DNA of 64,000 bases from Bacteroidota bacterium (GTDB lineage Bacteria; Bacteroidota; Bacteroidia; Bacteroidales; Lentimicrobiaceae), in NCBI GenBank assembly GCA_023417935.1, contig JAEZDY010000001.1, positions 1-64,000 of the forward strand, read 5' to 3'. Below are positions 16,870-26,584 of the stretch, piece by piece; position 1 is the stretch's first letter; each line of letters opens with the position of its first letter. Made by a program: the position numbers and the translations under genes. A model generated the notes under the pieces. The model saw only the letters and a program-made list of their open reading frames with translations. It searched no databases and was not told the DNA's origin.

Positions 16870-19353
16870 CTATTCCTGAAAGTAAATACGTTTAACCCGT
16901 CGTGATATACCGGTAAGTATCTCATAGGGTATGGTTTCCATTTGTTCTGCTACCTTATTTAATGAGATCTCCTGACCAAAAACAATTACTTCATCTCCTT
17001 CTTCAGCCTCGACACCTGTTATATCAAGAATTGTCATATCCATATTAATGTTCCCAATTATGGGAACAAGTTTACCCTTCACATACATGCATCCAACACC
17101 ATTTCCAAGCTTTCGTCCTAGTCCATCAGCATAACCTACTGGCACAATGGCTATGGTACTGTCATTTTGAGCAACCCATTTACAATTGTATCCAACAGCC
17201 TCACCCTCAGTAATTGTTTTTACCTGAGAAATTACTGTTTTAAGGCTACTAACAATCTCAAGCTTTTTTTGAATGGAAACAAGCGGAGAAATCCCATATA
17301 GTGAGATGCCTAATCGTACCATTTCAAATTGGGCATAGGGATGTCTAATGATTCCTGCAGAATTAAGAATATGACGCATAAAAGAATAGCCCAGATTGTC
17401 TTTAATATTCCAAGCCATCCGCTCAAAGTTTGATATTTGAGCCGTTGTGAACCAATCAAGATCTTTTGCCTCGCTGGCTGCAAGATGCGAGAATACAGAA
17501 GCAACTTTTATTTGTGGATGTGATTTCAATTGGTCAGTTAGTTTGTCTATGTCCTCTTCCATAAACCCCAAACGATGCATGCCTGTATCTAGTTTAATAT
17601 GGATGTTGATCGGATATTCAACAGCGCCATTTAAATTGTCTATTGCTTGTGCTAAATTGTCAAGAGTCCTGAAGCTATATACTTCAGGCTCCAAATGATA
17701 CCTTATCAGGCTTTCCATCCCACTTATCTCAGGATTCATAACCATAATAGGTAAACTGATTCCAGCCTTTCTCAATTCAATTCCTTCATCTGCATAGGCA
17801 ACAGCGAGATAGTCCGCATGATGGAATTGCAAAGTATTAGCTATTTCGAAGGATCCGGAGCCATATGAAAAAGCCTTTACCATTACCATTATTTTGGTAG
17901 ATGGTTTCACAATAGACCTGAAGTAATTAAGATTATGCACAAGTGCATTCAAATTTACTTCAAGAATTGTTTCATGGGATTTCTGTTGGAGCAACTCGTT
18001 GATACGTTCAAACTCAAACATTCTCGCTCCTTTAATCAGGATGCTTTCATTGCGGAAATGGAGTTGATTGAAACGAGAGATAAACTCATCAGTACTATCA
18101 AAGAACTGCTTTTGCATTGGGAACAACTCCCGGTTCAGTTGCATCTCTGCGCCGATTCCAATTAGTCGGTTTATTTTTTTCTGGCTGAGTAATTTGGCAA
18201 TTGATCTATAGAGTAAGTCACTGTTTGTTGAGCTTTGGAGCATGTCGCTCAATATAACAGTTTTTTTTTCATAACCTGCTTGTTGGTTCAGGAAATCAAG
18301 GGCATTTGCTAATGAGTCAGGATCTGAACTATAAGTGTCATTTATAATAATACAGCCATTAATTCCCTCCTTCATTTCGAGTCGCATGGCAACTGATTGA
18401 AGTTTCAGCATTCTATTTCTAATGACTTCAGGGCCATAACCAAATACTAACATTGTCGCCCAGCAGTGTATAGCATTTTCAATCGAGGCCTCATCAGTAA
18501 ACCGTATAGTGATATCATGCTCCGTATCCTGATAGACACTTTTAATGGTAGTAGATCTCTTATCCCGACGAATTTCAGTGATTTGAAGCGATGATTCAGT
18601 GCTTGAGCCCCAGCTGAATAATGAAGGAACATAGCCTTCAAAAACTTCTCTTGAAACTAGCTGCTTATGGATTAATTCAGCATCGCGGTTATATATTACT
18701 GTGTTTGCTCTCTGAAATAATAGAAGTTTTTCCCTGGTTTTTTGGTCATGAGATTCAAAAAACTGGTCGTGTGCTTTTCCAATATTTGTTATGATTCCAA
18801 TAGTTGGTTTGATTATTTCATAGAGTTTTGCCATTTCACCTGGTTGTGAAATGCCAGCCTCAAATACAGCCAGATTATGCAAAGGGCTTATTTGCCATAC
18901 TGACAGCGGGACTCCAATTTGAGAATTATAACTTTTAGGGCTTCTCACAATGGTCTTTTCTTCCGACATCAATTGCCATAGCCATTCTTTAACAATTGTT
19001 TTACCATTGCTTCCTGTAATACCAACTACAGGAATGTTAAACTGTGACCTATACCACGCTGTAAGTTTCTGTAATGCTTCCAAAGTGTTATCAACCACTA
19101 TGAAATTTGCTTCATAATTTTGTTCAGGTGGTATTTTATTTACACAGAAATTCTTAACGCCCTGCTTCGCTAGCGTTTCAATGTATTTATGGCCATCATT
19201 CCTCTGCGTAACAAGCGCAAAAAACATGGAGCTTGCAGGTGAATTAAGTTTTCGGCTATCAGTAACAAGGTCACTGATTATTACCTGAGCTGAACGAATT
19301 GATACCTTGCCTAAAACAATTTCAGCTATTTCGGTGATGTTATATTCCTGCAA
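16870..19353 (-). CDS. murF-alr: Bifunctional MurF ligase-alanine racemase
   Basis: An 827-residue fusion that both makes D-alanine and adds D-Ala-D-Ala to the UDP-MurNAc-tripeptide. Residues 1 to about 450 are MurF: TDSRKL near the start (substrate binding), ATP loop GITGSNGKT at 111-119, and NDTYSSDPDSL in the middle domain. Residues about 455-827 are alanine racemase: the PLP lysine is in MVKAFSYGSG, the substrate region is LDTGMHRLGF, and the catalytic tyrosine is in EAVGYNCKW followed by VPVGYADG. This fusion is widespread in Bacteroidota. In the MurF half the segment around GIGAEMQLNREL precedes the fusion join. It is cotranscribed with pdxA, 17 nt upstream, a linkage that brings PLP synthesis next to a PLP enzyme. 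Confidence 0.95.
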   Translation of the reverse strand: MQEYNITEIAEIVLGKVSIRSAQVIISDLVTDSRKLNSPASSMFFALVTQRNDGHKYIETLAKQGVKNFCVNKIPPEQNYEANFIVVDNTLEALQKLTAWYRSQFNIPVVGITGSNGKTIVKEWLWQLMSEEKTIVRSPKSYNSQIGVPLSVWQISPLHNLAVFEAGISQPGEMAKLYEIIKPTIGIITNIGKAHDQFFESHDQKTREKLLLFQRANTVIYNRDAELIHKQLVSREVFEGYVPSLFSWGSSTESSLQITEIRRDKRSTTIKSVYQDTEHDITIRFTDEASIENAIHCWATMLVFGYGPEVIRNRMLKLQSVAMRLEMKEGINGCIIINDTYSSDPDSLANALDFLNQQAGYEKKTVILSDMLQSSTNSDLLYRSIAKLLSQKKINRLIGIGAEMQLNRELFPMQKQFFDSTDEFISRFNQLHFRNESILIKGARMFEFERINELLQQKSHETILEVNLNALVHNLNYFRSIVKPSTKIMVMVKAFSYGSGSFEIANTLQFHHADYLAVAYADEGIELRKAGISLPIMVMNPEISGMESLIRYHLEPEVYSFRTLDNLAQAIDNLNGAVEYPINIHIKLDTGMHRLGFMEEDIDKLTDQLKSHPQIKVASVFSHLAASEAKDLDWFTTAQISNFERMAWNIKDNLGYSFMRHILNSAGIIRHPYAQFEMVRLGISLYGISPLVSIQKKLEIVSSLKTVISQVKTITEGEAVGYNCKWVAQNDSTIAIVPVGYADGLGRKLGNGVGCMYVKGKLVPIIGNINMDMTILDITGVEAEEGDEVIVFGQEISLNKVAEQMETIPYEILTGISRRVKRIYFQE

Positions 19354-19370
19354 GCCCAGATGTGTTATGT

Positions 19371-20441
19371 TTAAGATTCTGTTTCGTGACGACTAGCTTT
19401 CAAAGGATTCGCTGATATTTCAGCATATTGTTTTCTGTTGTACCATATATCACATGCCAAAAACATCGCAGCCCTAAACGAATCAGGTGAAGCAAGATCT
19501 TTACCGGCTATTTCATAAGCGGTGCCATGAGCAGGTGAAGTTCTAATAACAGGCAGGCCTGCAGTAAAATTAACACCCGAATCAAATGAAAGAGTCTTAA
19601 AAGGTAGCATACCCTGATCGTGGTACATTGCAAGTATTCCATCAAACTTAGTGTAGTTAGATGATCCGAAGAATCCATCAGCAGGGTATGGCCCGAATAC
19701 AAGATATCCTTTTTCCTTGGCTTTCGCAATGGCAGGTTTAATCACAGTTATCTCCTCATTCCCCAATAACCCTTCATCTCCTGCATGAGGATTTAAGCCC
19801 ATCACTGCTATTTTTGGAGAATTAATGCCGAAGTCAGTGACTAGTGACTTGTGAAGTATATCAATTTTACTGGTAATTAAGTCAGTAGTAAGTTTTCCTG
19901 CAATTTCATTCACAGGAATATGACCAGTAATAACACCAATTCTTAGATTATTGCAGATCATGAGCATTAATGAGTCTGATGAGTTGAACTTTTTGGCTAA
20001 ATATTCGGTATGACCCGGAAAGTTAAACTCATCTGATTGAATATTCTTTTTGTTGATTGGTGCGGTGACCAAAGCATTTATCAAGCCTCTTTTTAAGTCC
20101 CCGGTAGCAGCTTCGAGCGATATGAAAGCTTGTCCTCCAGAAAAAGAGGTAGCCTTTCCCAAATCAATCTTAACCTCTTCGTCATGCAGATTGATCAGGT
20201 TAGCTTTTTTTGGATTAATATTTTCAGCCTTACGGGCGATGTGGAAATTAAGATCGGTTATATTTATAGTCTTTTTGTAAAACGCAACAGCTTTTGATAA
20301 CCCATAGACCACTGGTGTAAGCATTTCATAGATTCGACTATCCGAGAGGCTCTTGATAATGATCTCGTATCCAATTCCATTCAAATCGCCAGTTGATATA
20401 CCAATTATTGGTTTACTTTCACTTTCGGGCATTTTATTCAT
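19371..20441 (-). CDS. pdxA: 4-hydroxythreonine-4-phosphate dehydrogenase PdxA
   Basis: A 356-residue NAD-dependent dehydrogenase of the DXP-dependent pyridoxal phosphate pathway. The metal-binding histidines lie in FPGHTEYLA, GLNPHAGDEG and AMYHDQG, the three family signatures; the start has ISTGDLNGIGYE. The upstream in-frame TTG at 20462 overlaps the predicted -7 box at 20460-20467, so the ATG at 20441 is taken, with 20432 as a close alternative. Both leave a leader of 12-21 nt. Length is normal. It lies directly upstream of murF-alr in the same direction and is divergent from the phosphoesterase gene. Confidence 0.93.
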   Translation of the reverse strand: MNKMPESESKPIIGISTGDLNGIGYEIIIKSLSDSRIYEMLTPVVYGLSKAVAFYKKTINITDLNFHIARKAENINPKKANLINLHDEEVKIDLGKATSFSGGQAFISLEAATGDLKRGLINALVTAPINKKNIQSDEFNFPGHTEYLAKKFNSSDSLMLMICNNLRIGVITGHIPVNEIAGKLTTDLITSKIDILHKSLVTDFGINSPKIAVMGLNPHAGDEGLLGNEEITVIKPAIAKAKEKGYLVFGPYPADGFFGSSNYTKFDGILAMYHDQGMLPFKTLSFDSGVNFTAGLPVIRTSPAHGTAYEIAGKDLASPDSFRAAMFLACDIWYNRKQYAEISANPLKASRHETES

Positions 20442-20459
20442 TTTATTATTATTTAAGGG

Positions 20460-20467
20460 CAAAGATA
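20460..20467 (-). promoter_or_regulatory. Candidate -7 box for pdxA-murF
   Basis: On the minus strand the sequence is TATCTTTG, a perfect TAnnTTTG element. It ends 18 nt before the ATG at 20441. No TTTG box is obvious at 19-21 bp, so only the -7 half is supported. Confidence 0.4.
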
Positions 20468-20507
20468 AGATTTTGCTATTTTAGCGCATCATTTATAATC
20501 CTAAAAT

Positions 20508-21341
20508 ATGACAACGTGTTATTTCGTTTCTGACTTGCATGGGAGTGAAGACAAATACAGTATGCTGGCAAGGGAAATAGTCCGAAATAAGCCTTCTTTT
20601 TTGTTTTTAGGCGGTGATCTTTTGCCGCATATCAAATATTCCGATAAACAGAAAAGCAATGAAGTAAATCCTTTTATCAAAGAATTTATGGTTCCGTTGT
20701 TCCAAAATCTACAGAAGCAAATGGGTTGTAACTATCCTGAAGTTTTTCTAATCGCAGGTAATGATGATTATAAGTCAGATGTACCTGGTTTTGAGTATGG
20801 AGTGCAAAAAGAATTATGGAAATTTCTGAACAGTAACAAAGTAAGATTCGGGCCTTACCATATTTATGGATACTCATACATACCTCCGACTCCCTTCAGG
20901 ATAAAAGACTGGGAGAAGTATGACATTGATGGTTCTGTCAATCAAGATTGTCTGTCACCCGAAGTTGGCTTTAGAAGTGTGCCACCCACTCAATCTGATA
21001 GTACACTTATTAGTCAGGATTTGGAAATCCTAACTGGAAATGATGCAATGAGTAAAGCTATATTTATGTTTCACTCACCACCACACGATTCATTACTTGA
21101 TAGGATAAAGGGGAATAAAAGCATTGGAAGTATTGCAATACGAAATTTTATTGATAGCAAACAACCATATATTACTCTGCACGGACATGCCCACGAGTCA
21201 TCAACAATAACAGGGCATTGGAATCAACAATTTGGGAGAACACATTCTTTTTCAGCGGCTTACGATGGAATTGAACTGGCTTTAATAATTTTCCAGATTG
21301 ATAATCCTACACAAGCTGAAAGAAAGATAATTGTAGAATAG
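20508..21341 (+). CDS. Calcineurin-like metallophosphoesterase
   Basis: A 277-residue binuclear metallophosphoesterase. Metal ligands follow the family order: FVSDLHGSEDK (D-x-H near residue 9), LGGDLLPH (GD), AGNDD (a GN-D variant of the usual GNHD, with D instead of H), FMFHSPPHD (H), and LHGHAHES (GHxH). The GNDD form is a real substitution at the histidine-bearing motif and is typical of a subset of this superfamily. It is cytosolic, with no signal peptide. It is divergent from pdxA and converges with kdtA after 15 nt. The substrate cannot be assigned. Confidence 0.85.
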   Translation: MTTCYFVSDLHGSEDKYSMLAREIVRNKPSFLFLGGDLLPHIKYSDKQKSNEVNPFIKEFMVPLFQNLQKQMGCNYPEVFLIAGNDDYKSDVPGFEYGVQKELWKFLNSNKVRFGPYHIYGYSYIPPTPFRIKDWEKYDIDGSVNQDCLSPEVGFRSVPPTQSDSTLISQDLEILTGNDAMSKAIFMFHSPPHDSLLDRIKGNKSIGSIAIRNFIDSKQPYITLHGHAHESSTITGHWNQQFGRTHSFSAAYDGIELALIIFQIDNPTQAERKIIVE

Positions 21342-21356
21342 TTATTAGCATAACCT

Positions 21357-22673
21357 TTAACCAGCCATTTCGTTGGTTATATATTTCTCCAATTCACTCA
21401 TTATAAGATTTGTTGCCCCAGTACGGTTCTTTACATAATCACTTGCTGCATTAGAGTATGCGTTTAGCTTATGAGGGGACTCAATGAATGAATTTACTTC
21501 ACTTATTAGTTCATCTGCGGATAATATACTAACTGCAGCTTTCTCAGAAATAAGATCTCTGGCTTCTTTAAATCTTAGATAATTTGGTCCGAAAATAACT
21601 GGCAAACCGTAAACTGCAGCCTCAAGAGTATTATGAATGCCTAGTCCAAAACCTCCACCAATGTATGCTATATCAGCATACCTGTATATACGAGAAAGAA
21701 GACCAATTGAATCAACGATCAAAACCTGCTTACTAATTGTTCCGTAGTTACTCTTCTTTCGATCCTTCACATGTCCTTCTTGATAAATGGGAGCGGTTGA
21801 GAGTTCGCTTAACAAATAATAATTACCTGAAAATTTCCTGGAAAGGTCAGCAAGATGATACGTGGTAACCTCGTGAGGTGCAATAATTAGTTTCAGATCG
21901 GGGGTACTCTCAACAAGCTTCTGTAATAACAACTCATCAGCAGGCCAAGTGCTGCCAGCTACTAAAACCTTTTTACCCTGTGAAAAATTTTCTATTTCTT
22001 CAATCAGAGTAGATTGCTGCAGGATACTCGTAACTCTGTCAAATCGTGTGTCTCCTGATATCGTAACGTTATTTACATCAATCAATCTTAGCAGTTCAGC
22101 AGATTCATCATCCTGGACAAATACTTGCTTCAAATTACGCAAATGGGTTCTGAACCAACCACCATACCACTTAAAGAAATGCTGTTCTGGTCGGAATATA
22201 GCTGATATGGTATAAGTTGGGATTTTGTTGATATGCAGTTCATTCAGGTAGTTAAACCAGAATTCATATTTGACGAATATGGCAATTGCTGGTGAAACCA
22301 ACCTGATAAATCGTCTGGCATTCCTTTTGGTATCTATAGGAAGATAGAAAATCATATCGGCATCTGATCCGGCTGATTTGTGATTGAAACCAGAGGGGGA
22401 GAAGAAAGTTAATAAGACCATGAAACCTGGGAATCTTTTTTTAATTTCCTGTATAACAGGCCTTCCTTGCTCAAATTCTCCCAAAGAAGCGCAATGTACC
22501 CATATAATTGGAGCAGGATTTTCACCAGCATTATGGGCTCCGAAAACCTCCTCAAGCTTATCAAAAATATACCGCCGGCCATAGAACCAATCTCGCGCTT
22601 TCTGATTAACTAACGATAATAATCGAAGAGATAGCCCGTACAAACCTATAATGACGCTATAAATGTTTCGCAT
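21357..22673 (-). CDS. kdtA: 3-deoxy-D-manno-octulosonic acid transferase (Kdo transferase)
   Basis: A 438-residue inner-membrane glycosyltransferase that adds Kdo from CMP-Kdo to the lipid A precursor. The N-terminal membrane anchor is about residues 4-20. The GT30 fold follows: WVHCASLGEFEQGRPV with the catalytic Glu, LTFFSPSG, YLPIDT and KYEFWFNYL in the N-terminal half; then the sugar-nucleotide half with VAGSTWPADE, IIAPHE and GGGFGLGIHNTLEAAVYGLPVIFGP. Length matches WaaA/KdtA. A 37-nt gap separates it from the unknown envelope gene transcribed before it. Whether it adds one or two Kdo residues cannot be judged from the sequence. Confidence 0.93.
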   Translation of the reverse strand: MRNIYSVIIGLYGLSLRLLSLVNQKARDWFYGRRYIFDKLEEVFGAHNAGENPAPIIWVHCASLGEFEQGRPVIQEIKKRFPGFMVLLTFFSPSGFNHKSAGSDADMIFYLPIDTKRNARRFIRLVSPAIAIFVKYEFWFNYLNELHINKIPTYTISAIFRPEQHFFKWYGGWFRTHLRNLKQVFVQDDESAELLRLIDVNNVTISGDTRFDRVTSILQQSTLIEEIENFSQGKKVLVAGSTWPADELLLQKLVESTPDLKLIIAPHEVTTYHLADLSRKFSGNYYLLSELSTAPIYQEGHVKDRKKSNYGTISKQVLIVDSIGLLSRIYRYADIAYIGGGFGLGIHNTLEAAVYGLPVIFGPNYLRFKEARDLISEKAAVSILSADELISEVNSFIESPHKLNAYSNAASDYVKNRTGATNLIMSELEKYITNEMAG

Positions 22674-22710
22674 CCATTTATTTATTTCGGAAAGAGATTC
22701 AGCGGTTCAA

Positions 22711-23496
22711 TTAATAGTAGTAGAACTCTTTAGGCGTTCGTTTGTAAACCGGAATAAACCATCCTGCCTTTAATGAGAATAATATGTCAGTAAACTTACC
22801 ATTGTTAAACTTCATCTGAGAAAATGAATACGGCCTGACATGCTGAGTAAAAGCCATAGTTAAATCAATTCCTGTGTAAAAATTTATTACACGCTTATTA
22901 TCAAGGAATAGAAATCCTGCAAAAGCGTTAATAGCTGGTCCTCTCTTAAGCTCGTCATATCCTTTTAAATAATCACCAGTAATTTGAGGTGCTGACTTAT
23001 CGCGATGGTCAATAAAGATCTTATGCTCTAAATATCCTCCACCCAAACCAAACAGAATACCTGAATTTGGATTTGGTTTTCCGAAAGAGATCACTTTGCC
23101 TGCCTTTGCGATAAATAGGTAACCCCGTTCATTAAAATGATAAGTAGAATAGATTCCTTCAAGGTCAACAATGTTGCCATCCTGTGTTTCAATGTTATTT
23201 AAAATATTATCAGGATCTTTAACTTCTGTTCCGAACATGAAACCACCTTCAATACCGAACAACCAGTTTTCGGAAGTTTTATACATGTATCCGCCGCCAA
23301 CCATTGAACTAGGGCCAAATCTACTGGCAATATCTCCACCCGGTATCTGGTAAGCGTAATGTGCCTGAATCAGATGCATTGAAATAACTGAATCCTTAAC
23401 ATTTAGCTGAGCATAAGTTTTGCCAGGTAGAATGACTATTAAGTTAACAAGACAAAAAATTATGAAAGCGCATGAAAGGGAGGTGATCCTAAGCAT
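22711..23496 (-). CDS. Predicted outer-membrane protein of unknown function
   Basis: A 261-residue secreted protein. The ATG at 23496 gives a clean signal peptide (MLRITSLSCAFIIFCLVNLIVILPGKTYA before QLNVKD); the upstream in-frame start at 23535 adds 13 residues before it. The rest alternates hydrophobic and polar residues in short strands rich in Gly, Tyr and Phe, as in small beta-barrels. It ends SLKAGWFIPVYKRTPKEFYYY, with a markedly aromatic tail. No family is recognised. It lies upstream of kdtA in the same orientation and could share its transcript. Confidence 0.65.
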   Translation of the reverse strand: MLRITSLSCAFIIFCLVNLIVILPGKTYAQLNVKDSVISMHLIQAHYAYQIPGGDIASRFGPSSMVGGGYMYKTSENWLFGIEGGFMFGTEVKDPDNILNNIETQDGNIVDLEGIYSTYHFNERGYLFIAKAGKVISFGKPNPNSGILFGLGGGYLEHKIFIDHRDKSAPQITGDYLKGYDELKRGPAINAFAGFLFLDNKRVINFYTGIDLTMAFTQHVRPYSFSQMKFNNGKFTDILFSLKAGWFIPVYKRTPKEFYYY

Positions 23497-23522
23497 TATG
23501 GTTAAATGGTTGGTAAAGGTTA

Positions 23523-23530
23523 CAAATATA
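23523..23530 (-). promoter_or_regulatory. Candidate -7 box
   Basis: On the minus strand TATATTTG fits TAnnTTTG and lies 26 nt before the ATG at 23496. It supports that start, since the alternative start at 23535 lies upstream of it. Confidence 0.3.
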
Positions 23531-23576
23531 AGCAATACTCCAATAATACACTCATTTTGTGTAATAGAGCAAGTAT

Positions 23577-23607
23577 TTTAACAAATTTGGTAATAATTGT
23601 ATCTTTG
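23577..23607 (+). promoter_or_regulatory. Promoter of the nucleotide-sugar operon
   Basis: TTTA at 23577-23580, 19-bp spacer, TATCTTTG at 23600-23607. The -7 half is a perfect match and the -33 half has one mismatch. Transcription would start about 50 nt before the ATG at 23668. Confidence 0.5.
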
Positions 23608-23667
23608 CGGGCATACTAGAAGAAAGTTGCGATTGATTAACTAACAAACCACCCAAAACCCAGTTTC

Positions 23668-24798
23668 ATGAATAAAATATCAATGGTCGACCTCAAAAAT
23701 CAATACCTGAAAATCAAGGACCAGATTGATTTATCTATTGCAGAAGTTATTGATTCCACGGCTTTTATAAATGGCCCTGCTGTTAAATCATTCCAGGAAC
23801 ATCTGGAGCAGTATCTTGGGGTGAAACATGTTATCCCTTGTGCCAATGGAACTGATGCGCTCCAGGTATCAATGATGGCCTTAAATCTTAAACCCGGTGA
23901 TGAAGTTATTACTACATCTTTTACATTTATTGCTACTGCAGAAGTAATTGCTTTGCTCGGGCTATCACCAGTTGTTGTTGATGTTGATCCTGATACTTTC
24001 AATATTGATCCTAAAGCTATTAAACGTGCAATTACACCCAAAACCAAAGCAATTGTGCCTGTTCATCTCTTTGGACAATGTGCTGACATGGAAGCTATAC
24101 TTGAAATAGCTAAAGAACACAACTTATACGTTATTGAGGATGCCTGTCAATCGATTGGTGCTGATTATATATTCAAAGATGGAACAAGGAAGAAATCGGG
24201 TACCATAGGAGATGTAGGTTGTACATCATTTTTTCCAAGCAAGAATCTTGGTTGTTATGGTGACGGAGGTGCTATATTTACAAATGATGATGAATTAGCA
24301 AAACAGTTAAGGGTGATGGTTAATCATGGTATGACTGTTAGGTATTATCACGATTTTGTAGGTGTTAACAGCAGATTAGACAGTATTCAGGCTGCTGTTC
24401 TGGATGTGAAGCTTAAATATCTTGATGAATATAATAATGCACGGATGCAGGCTGCAGAGTACTATAACAAAGCGTTTGCAAACCATCCTAAAATAAAAAC
24501 ACCTTTCAAAGCACCACATTCCACTCATGTGTTTCATCAGTATACGTTAGTAACTTCAGATATTGACCGTAATGCACTTACAGAATTCATGTCATTGAAC
24601 CAGGTCCCTGCAATGATTTATTATCCTGTGCCATTACACATGCAAAAAGCATACCTTGACCCTCGTTATAAGGAAGGAGATTTTCCTGTAACTGAGCACC
24701 TCTGCAAAACAGTTGTTTCACTTCCAATGCACACTGAATTAGATGAAGATCAATTAGCATACATAACTGGCAAATTCCTTGAATTTGTAAATATGTAA
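23668..24798 (+). CDS. DegT/DnrJ/EryC1-type sugar aminotransferase (WbpE-like)
   Basis: A 376-residue PLP enzyme. The catalytic lysine is K192 in FFPSKNLGCYGDGGAIF, which is the family signature. Other marks are FINGPAVKSFQ, CANGTDALQ, IEDACQSIGA and HGMTVRYYHDFVGVNSRLDSIQAA. Together with the acetyltransferase that follows, it fits the WbpE/WlbC step: transamination of UDP-2-acetamido-2-deoxy-ribo-hexuluronate on the route to UDP-2,3-diacetamido-2,3-dideoxy-glucuronic acid, an LPS or capsule sugar. The dehydrogenase and oxidase partners of that route (WbpA, WbpB) are not in this window, so another 3-keto sugar substrate is possible. It leads the operon and is divergent from the unknown envelope gene. 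Confidence 0.85.
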   Translation: MNKISMVDLKNQYLKIKDQIDLSIAEVIDSTAFINGPAVKSFQEHLEQYLGVKHVIPCANGTDALQVSMMALNLKPGDEVITTSFTFIATAEVIALLGLSPVVVDVDPDTFNIDPKAIKRAITPKTKAIVPVHLFGQCADMEAILEIAKEHNLYVIEDACQSIGADYIFKDGTRKKSGTIGDVGCTSFFPSKNLGCYGDGGAIFTNDDELAKQLRVMVNHGMTVRYYHDFVGVNSRLDSIQAAVLDVKLKYLDEYNNARMQAAEYYNKAFANHPKIKTPFKAPHSTHVFHQYTLVTSDIDRNALTEFMSLNQVPAMIYYPVPLHMQKAYLDPRYKEGDFPVTEHLCKTVVSLPMHTELDEDQLAYITGKFLEFVNM

Positions 24799-24905
24799 AG
24801 GGTGAAAAATGAAACCAAATCCCTATAAGTTCACTAACAATGAAACGTTTACATCTCGTCTTGGTTAATTCTATAGTATAAGTTTGGCACACAAAATAAG
24901 TATCC

Positions 24906-25493
24906 ATGGACAACAATAAAGAGTATTTTGCACATGAAACTGCTGTGATAGATGAAGGATGCACTATTGGAAAAGGTGTCAGGATATGGCATTTCTGCCA
25001 TGTAATGGAGGGCTGTACCATTGGTGAAAGTTGTAACATTGGCCAGAATGTTGTTATTTCGCCCGGCGTTGTGCTTGGGAAAAATGTAAAAGTTCAAAAC
25101 AATGTTTCCATCTATACTGGTGTTAAATGTGAGGATGATGTTTTTTTGGGTCCATCAATGGTATTCACGAATGTTATTAATCCAAGGAGTGCAGTTAATC
25201 GCCGTGGAAGCTACAGTACTACCGTGGTTAAGAAAGGTGCTTCTATTGGAGCAAACGCCACTATTGTATGTGGGCATGATATTGGCGAATATGCATTCAT
25301 AGGAGCCGGTGCCGTTGTAACTAAGGCTGTACTACCTTATGCTCTTGTTGTGGGCAATCCTGCCAGGCAAACCGGATGGATGAGTGAATACGGTCACAAA
25401 TTGAGTTTTGATAAGGATGGAATAGCCGTATGCCCTGAAAGTCAGGAGATCTATCAATTGAAAGAAGGACGAGTTAGCAAATTAGGAAAATAA
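24906..25493 (+). CDS. Left-handed beta-helix N-acetyltransferase (WbpD-like)
   Basis: A 195-residue hexapeptide-repeat acetyltransferase. Repeats of the [LIV]-G-x4 type run through residues 14-130 (IGKGVRIW, IGESCNIGQ, VVLGKNVKVQ, VFLGPSM, IGANATIVCG, IGEYAFIGAGAVVTK), followed by VGNPARQTGW and a C-terminal helix. N-V-x-I-Y-T-G-V-K-C-E-D-D is characteristic of the WbpD/WlbB group, which acetylates the 3-amino group of UDP-2-acetamido-3-amino-glucuronate. It follows the DegT gene by 107 nt and precedes galE by 19 nt. A TAAGTTTG element lies at 24879-24886 within the gap, so an extra internal start of transcription is possible. Specificity is inferred from the pairing. Confidence 0.85.
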   Translation: MDNNKEYFAHETAVIDEGCTIGKGVRIWHFCHVMEGCTIGESCNIGQNVVISPGVVLGKNVKVQNNVSIYTGVKCEDDVFLGPSMVFTNVINPRSAVNRRGSYSTTVVKKGASIGANATIVCGHDIGEYAFIGAGAVVTKAVLPYALVVGNPARQTGWMSEYGHKLSFDKDGIAVCPESQEIYQLKEGRVSKLGK

Positions 25494-25512
25494 ACTAAGA
25501 AAATATTGCATT

Positions 25513-26538
25513 ATGAAAGTGATGGTCACAGGAGGTACAGGGTACATAGGTTCCCACACAGTAGTTGAGTTGCAAAATAAGGGTTACGAGGTGATAATCA
25601 TTGATAACCTTTCTAACTCATTTGAGTATGTTGTAGACAGGATAGCTCAGATTACGGGCACAAGACCTGGCTATTACAATTTTGATCTTACTGATGGTGC
25701 AAAGACCGCTGAGTTCTTTAATGAAAACTCAGATATCGCTGGCATTATACACTTCGCTGCTTATAAAGCTGTTGGTGAATCAATGGAAAAGCCGCTGATG
25801 TATTATCAAAACAACTTGATTTCACTCCTGAATATCCTGGATGGAATGAAGGAGCATCATATTGAAAATTTAGTATTCTCTTCTTCATGCACCGTTTATG
25901 GGCAGCCTGATGAATTGCCTGTTAAAGAGAGTTCGCCGCTTAAAGAAGCATGGTCCCCATATGGAAGTACCAAACAGATGTCAGAACAGATTATTAAATT
26001 TGCAGTACAGGCGCATGGATTGCGATGCATTGCTCTCAGATATTTTAATCCAATTGGAGCGCATGATTCAGCATTAATTGGTGAACTTCCGCTGGGAGTT
26101 CCAAATAACCTGGTTCCCTTCATTACCCAAACTGCCATTGGCAAGAGACAGGTGTTGAAAGTTTTTGGCTCAGATTATAATACGCCCGATGGTACTGCAA
26201 TTCGCGACTACATTCATGTTGTTGATCTTGCTAAAGCACATGTAACAGCTATTGACAGAATGCTTGAAAAGAAATCACCCCTCGATTATGAGGTATTTAA
26301 TCTGGGCACTGGTAACGGTTTTAGTGTCCTTGAAGTCATCAAATCTTTTGAACGGGTTGCCAATCAAAAGCTCAATTATGAAATTGTAGGCCGGCGACCT
26401 GGTGATATTGAAAAAGTATGGGCTGATACCTCATTCGCAAATGCTGAATTAGGCTGGAAAGCTGCTCGTGATATTGATGACATGATGAGTTCTGCATGGA
26501 AGTGGGAAATGGCACTTAAAGAAGATGCTGTTGATTAA
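25513..26538 (+). CDS. galE: UDP-glucose 4-epimerase
   Basis: A 341-residue short-chain dehydrogenase-type epimerase, interconverting UDP-glucose and UDP-galactose. The NAD loop is TGGTGYIGSH at the N-terminus. The catalytic serine/tyrosine/lysine set is in FSSSCTVYGQ and YGSTKQMSEQ (Y-x-x-x-K). RYFNPIGAHDS, GTAIRDYIHVVDLAKAH and RRPGDIEKVWAD are GalE signatures. Length is standard. It belongs to the nucleotide-sugar operon, 19 nt after the acetyltransferase and 46 nt before rfbB. Activity on UDP-GlcNAc cannot be excluded from sequence alone. Confidence 0.92.
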   Translation: MKVMVTGGTGYIGSHTVVELQNKGYEVIIIDNLSNSFEYVVDRIAQITGTRPGYYNFDLTDGAKTAEFFNENSDIAGIIHFAAYKAVGESMEKPLMYYQNNLISLLNILDGMKEHHIENLVFSSSCTVYGQPDELPVKESSPLKEAWSPYGSTKQMSEQIIKFAVQAHGLRCIALRYFNPIGAHDSALIGELPLGVPNNLVPFITQTAIGKRQVLKVFGSDYNTPDGTAIRDYIHVVDLAKAHVTAIDRMLEKKSPLDYEVFNLGTGNGFSVLEVIKSFERVANQKLNYEIVGRRPGDIEKVWADTSFANAELGWKAARDIDDMMSSAWKWEMALKEDAVD

Positions 26539-26584
26539 TGGATATGTAGGTTTAAGTATTAATTTTTTAGATTATTAAAGCATA

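Noticed and set aside
24587..25039. A 150-codon open frame on the minus strand
   Set aside because: It lies opposite the end of the DegT gene and the start of the acetyltransferase, both with clear family motifs, and its own sequence has no domain, signal or promoter.
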